Below, piece by piece: positions 12,528 to 64,000 of a DNA stretch of 64,000 nt; position 1 is the stretch's first letter; each line of letters begins with the position of its first letter. The notes under the pieces were generated by a model. That model saw only the letters and a list, made by a program, of their open reading frames with translations. It searched no databases and was not told the DNA's origin. The stretch spans positions 30,617,054 to 30,681,053 of the forward strand of contig CM043788.1 of the NCBI GenBank assembly GCA_023974075.1. Direction: 5' to 3'. The position numbers were made by a program, and so were the translations under genes. This DNA comes from Chaenocephalus aceratus. Its lineage: Eukaryota; Chordata; Actinopteri; Perciformes; Channichthyidae.

Positions 12528-13414
12528 AGAGAGCTTCAGCAAACATCGACATCCCACCCATGGACGTGCGGGAAGTGAAGGCTGCAGCAGACCTCTTTTC
12601 ATCTTAGCTGGAAAATAGCATGGAAACATAGAGATGAGGAGGAAAGGTGGGGGTAGGTTGCAGTAAATCTCCACATTCCCTCCTGTGGAGACGACTCTGT
12701 GTTCCGGTGTCTCCAGGAATGGGGTGCTAATAGAAAGTTCATCGCTCAGCTCATCTCTATATTTAGGATGTGTAAAATCACACGTGGAAGAATGCATTCA
12801 GCAGATGCTTCGTCCTCTAGGATCACACGCTGAGTGATAAGAAATGGATTTGGTCGTCAAGGTCAAAGTGAAACGGACGTCAGTGGAGTGTGTTCTGCAT
12901 TGCAACCATAGATGACCAGGATGAGGAAAGATTTGGTTTAATGTTGTTAAACAGTTCTCCATGACCAAGAATGTAGGAATGTGAAGGGAGGAGTTGATTA
13001 GACTAAGTGTCTGGCCAACATGAACATACGCTGTTCACTGATGGGAGTGGACGATCACTTACTAAGTTACTTCACAGCACAGACATTTTTTCCACCAGTT
13101 TTACGCATTAAAAATCCAACATCACATTTCATGCTGAAAAACAACTGCCTGTGTTATCATTTCATGAATGCTTTCCAAACCACATTTCCAGGTGACGCTT
13201 CATTTACCAAATATAATCACACTTAGACTTGGAAAAATTGACACTCGGAGATGATAAAGTTGATTTTGGGTTAAAGGCCAAAAACCACAAGAAGTACATT
13301 GCAGCAGCAGCTGCTGAGATTACAAGGTGAATTTTAGGATTGAAAATGTACCTTAGGATGGATTTTAAGATTTATAACATTCATAAAAGAATGTTGCTTA
13401 AATTTCCATTAAAC

Positions 13415-13624
13415 TGAGGCTCAGGAGGTAGAGTGGCTTCAACCAATCGGAGGGCCGTTGGCACGAACCCCCAGCATTTGCAGTTGTCTGAGCAAGATAC
13501 TGAACCCAACATTGTTCCCGATTACATGAATGAACAGTGTGCGAGTGTGTGTACATGTGTATCTCTCCTCGTCGTGGGACATGTATTGTGGTTAAGAAAA
13601 AGCGCTATATAAATTCAGTCCATT
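13415..13624 (+). mobile_element. tRNA-derived SINE
   Basis: The head looks like a pol III promoter: GGTAGAGTGG as an A box and GGCACGAACCCCC as a diverged B box. The body has GAGCAAGATACTGAACCC, and the tail has AAGCGCTATATAAATTCAGT. This is the layout of common teleost tRNA-SINEs. The B box is degenerate, so it is probably an old copy. Confidence 0.65.
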
Positions 13625-14883
13625 CATTTTAATCATCCGCATAAATATGTCATGCCATAAATATATATTAATACATTTTGTACAGATATCCTAAAAGGTT
13701 AATAATAAAACTTCAAAAAAAATTGTGCATAATCTCATAAAAATGCATACAGTAATAATGAAATGTAACATTTAAGATGCCATTAAAACAAATCCGTGTC
13801 TGGAACGCCAAAAAAAGTTTCTTAATAAAGAATGGAAAACGTAATAGTACATCGTGAACAATGAAAAGCCTTCATATAATAATTGTTTATTATGTAGTAT
13901 TTTAATAAAATGTCCCAAAAGTGTCATAGATATGGCATAGTATGCATTGGTATAGTATTGGAATACATCAACAATGTTAGTTTCAGTAGAAAGAAAGTCT
14001 CAATTTTAACTGAACCAATCTTTAGCAAATAAAATAACAAAAAACAGATAACGTTTCCGTCCTGATCTGCCCAAAAGGTTTGTCGTTTGTAATATTTTCT
14101 GACTTGACCTTCTAGACACCCAGAAGTGTTCCCTCCCCGTTGCCACCCACAGTTGTTTAGTGTTTGACCGTGGACTCGCTCGCTGTGAGAGACAGACAGA
14201 CGGCTGGGCGGCTGCTGAGTGCTGAGAATGTAACCAGTCTAAATGTATGGGATTAGAGAAATTCCCTCATTGCACGCCTGGTGAAATAAACAGACACTCT
14301 CCAGCTTCCAATATATATCATTTTTTTATTGTACGGACAGAAAATTATACAATTTGAGGGGTAAAACATTCCCTGTCTGGATAATGAGGCGGCAGAACAG
14401 GAAAGAAACGTGTAAAAGAGGAAGTGAAGCGGGGATGAAGAGCTGGATGCACAGAGGGAGATGCTGGACCAACATGCTGACACCCCACTTCTCCCGATGC
14501 CTGAGGAGAGGAACACATGCCGTGAGAGGTGATTCACAAACTAGTAAATACAAAACCAAATACACAATTAGGATTACATGTCAGAAGCAGTGACATCATG
14601 GCTGTATGCTGACATTCGTGATATTAACGTCACAAAACATGTACATCCTAAACAGTCATACCAGATAAAAGCATAACTAAATGAATGATGCAACTGAGAG
14701 TAATTGCCACAAAACATCAGACAACCGAGTTTATCATAGCAGAAAAAGCTCAAGTGGAAACAATGGCTCACAAAAGCGCATGTGCATCTTTTCCTACGTG
14801 ATATCTTGTGAAAACTCTTTCCTTTCTTTCTTGTCCCAAGTTCAACAGACTACATATCAGTTGTTTGAGATGTTCAGGTGCCA

Positions 14884-14921
<38 letters not shown>

Positions 14922-15480
14922 CCCCCCCCCCCTTATCGGGTGCGGAGGGCAGCAGAACTATGTGGGGCTTACAGGCCAGAAATCAGTCATTCAAAATAAT
15001 ATTTGCTCAAATGTACTGTGACTCATCCCATTATATAAATACATAGCAATACATTCATCAAACTTGCGACCTAATAATACAACTTGGTCACATTCACCGC
15101 TGCTTTCTCTGGCAAACACACAGTCAGCTGACCGTGATGCCGCAGTGTTTACTGTGTCACACAGCACTTGAACCTCATTAAGAAGTGACAGAGTATGCAA
15201 GGAGGCCCTAATTTGGTCATTGACACCTCATTGGTCTCATCAACAGTGAGCTCGTACACGGGATGCAGGCAGCAACACGTCCAACACAAACACCATCAGC
15301 CTCCAGGAGTCATTAAGCATCAGATCAGAGACGCTCTGCCCTCTGAGCGGCTGTTTGGAGACGGGTTTACATTCCTCCACCAGTGACGTGTGAAACTATG
15401 CTATGCTCAGGAACAACAGCTCACACCTGCATTGTGTTTTATTACACAACATTATTTAGAAACCTGAGATCTTTAATGTA
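13625..15480. other. Intergenic, downstream of PSMD1
   Basis: AT-rich sequence with a (CA)n/(C)14 compound tract. A minus-strand AATAAA at about 14325 follows a short pyrimidine tract and AG (complement of about 14505) and a 51-codon open frame. This could be a terminal exon of a minus-strand transcript, but nothing confirms it. Confidence 0.35.
14883..14932. repeat. (CA)n plus C14 compound repeat
   Basis: A CACACCACACA tract passes directly into 14 C residues (14919-14932). Confidence 0.9.
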
Positions 15481-15486
15481 TTTATT
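15481..15486 (-). promoter_or_regulatory. Candidate PSMD1 poly(A) signal
   Basis: AATAAA on the minus strand, about 220 nt after the PSMD1 stop. A second AATAAA lies at 15438-15443. The hexamer is in MITE-derived sequence, where the related copies read AAAAAA instead. Confidence 0.5.
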
Positions 15487-15583
15487 GTCAAAGCATTTCA
15501 TATATTCATTGCTATCGGGATGTTAAGAGCATTCCATGGAATATAACAAAAAGTGTTTCCGAAGTGAATTACCTACCATACCT
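15481..15583. mobile_element. Fragment of TTAA MITE in the PSMD1 3' UTR
   Basis: The sequence around CATTGCTATCGGGATGTTA and ATTCCATGGAATATAAC is the reverse complement of the MITEs at 4964 and 50702. It ends in a degenerate terminal motif (ATTACCTACC). Only one end is present. It lies 120-220 bp beyond the PSMD1 stop codon and overlaps a minus-strand AATAAA (15481-15486). Confidence 0.8.
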
Positions 15584-15704
15584 TGAACGGGGGTTGGACA
15601 GAGCGACGGAGAAACTGTTGAATATCAGCAGACACTTCACTTTGCTGAAGTTATGAATGAATAACAAGAGTTTAGGAATGCATACCGTTGCCGTGAGAGC
15701 ACTC

Positions 15705-63509
<47,805 letters not shown>

Positions 63510-64000
63510 GTTGGCTCTTTATTCCCTCCTCAGCCCCACGATCCTGTATCGACGGTTGAATTCCGTGCGATTTTTAAGAGGAGATAAAGAGAAGAACCGA
63601 TTTGTAGTATGTTGAAATGCACATCAGTGGGAACAAACGCAAGCGCTGCTACCTTCTTTTTGTCTAAAGCCGCAAGTCCCTTCCTAGAGGACCTCAGGAT
63701 TGGCTGTCCTATTTTACGCCTGATTTAAAAAAAACAAAATACACATTATAATCCATTGTGTCTTCGTAGGCCGGTTTGATTTATAGTACTCTATGTTAGT
63801 AACTTAAAGATATGATAGTATTTTAAAAGTATCCAAAACATTAATAAGCTATTATGCAACATAGTTATTTAAAGGATCCCATTTATGGACAGGCTTTTCT
63901 AAAGGTGGCCTATCGTGAATCAGTTGTTTTCCATAACTGATAATCATTTGCCATCACGAACAAATATCACATTTATTCATGTTAATAGAAAAATAAGACA
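63510..64000 (-). other. PSMD1 5' UTR and presumed promoter region
   Basis: Sequence upstream of the PSMD1 ATG. It must contain the 5' UTR and core promoter, but I see no TATA box or other motif clear enough to mark a start site, and no divergent gene. Confidence 0.5.

Larger units (their letters stand above)
7426..13414. other. Intergenic: microsatellites, homopolymers, unassigned exon-like islands
   Basis: No complete gene can be supported. GC-rich islands stand out at 8324-8533, 9540-9890, 10540-10740, 11270-11590 and 12540-12607. Some have splice-like borders and protein-like readings (see findings), but no two can be joined with confidence. A short SINE-type tail (AGCGCTATACAAATCC plus ATT repeats) lies at about 12108-12145. 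The rest is AT-rich. Confidence 0.4.

Noticed and set aside
14326..14505. Possible terminal exon of ARMC9 or another gene downstream of PSMD1
   Set aside because: There is a pyrimidine tract plus AG and an AATAAA, but the reading matches nothing I recognise and no further exons could be found.

Overview
The window is vertebrate, almost certainly teleost, nuclear DNA. The genes are split by GT-AG introns. The non-coding sequence is dense in (CA)n and (CT)n microsatellites, tRNA-derived SINEs, LINE fragments, and hAT-like and TTAA-flanked DNA transposons of the kinds common in ray-finned fish. There is no sign of operons, CRISPR arrays or other prokaryotic architecture.

The main gene is PSMD1 (26S proteasome base subunit Rpn2) on the minus strand. 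I traced 24 coding exons from the ATG at 63509 to the stop at 15705. All junction phases agree, and the reading predicts about 995 residues if two single-base gaps are allowed for. Those gaps lie in exon 23 (GAGAAG repeat) and exon 24 (C run). They either reflect assembly error or truncate the protein. HTR2B, a 5-HT2B-type serotonin receptor GPCR of 467 residues in 3 coding exons, lies on the plus strand inside PSMD1 intron 16. This nested antisense arrangement is also known in mammals.

At the far left (1-2808) are the last coding exons of an unidentified plus-strand gene that converges on PSMD1. The 2.8-15.4 kb stretch between the two genes holds 3' UTR, one TTAA-flanked MITE, a nested repeat with a LINE tail, SINE and microsatellite sequence, and a few exon-like GC-rich islands I could not assign.

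The PSMD1 introns hold layered transposons. Intron 23 has a 1.4-kb element with 30-bp perfect terminal inverted repeats, and a BED-finger hAT with an exact 8-bp target duplication. Intron 20 has a hAT-like element interrupted by two others. Intron 18 (8.3 kb) is almost entirely nested transposons, including a LINE with a 651-codon reverse-transcriptase ORF and a 347-bp perfect (AC)n tract. Intron 16 carries HTR2B, a second TTAA MITE and a complete hAT. Intron 12 is a three-layer nest: LINE, then a TIR element, then a hAT-like element. Several families occur twice, so empty target sites and duplications can be read within the window itself. I found no previously undescribed functional system. 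The points most worth checking are the two PSMD1 frame breaks, the expanded KEKE repeat, the possible transposon-derived poly(A) signal of PSMD1, and the unassigned exons on the left.
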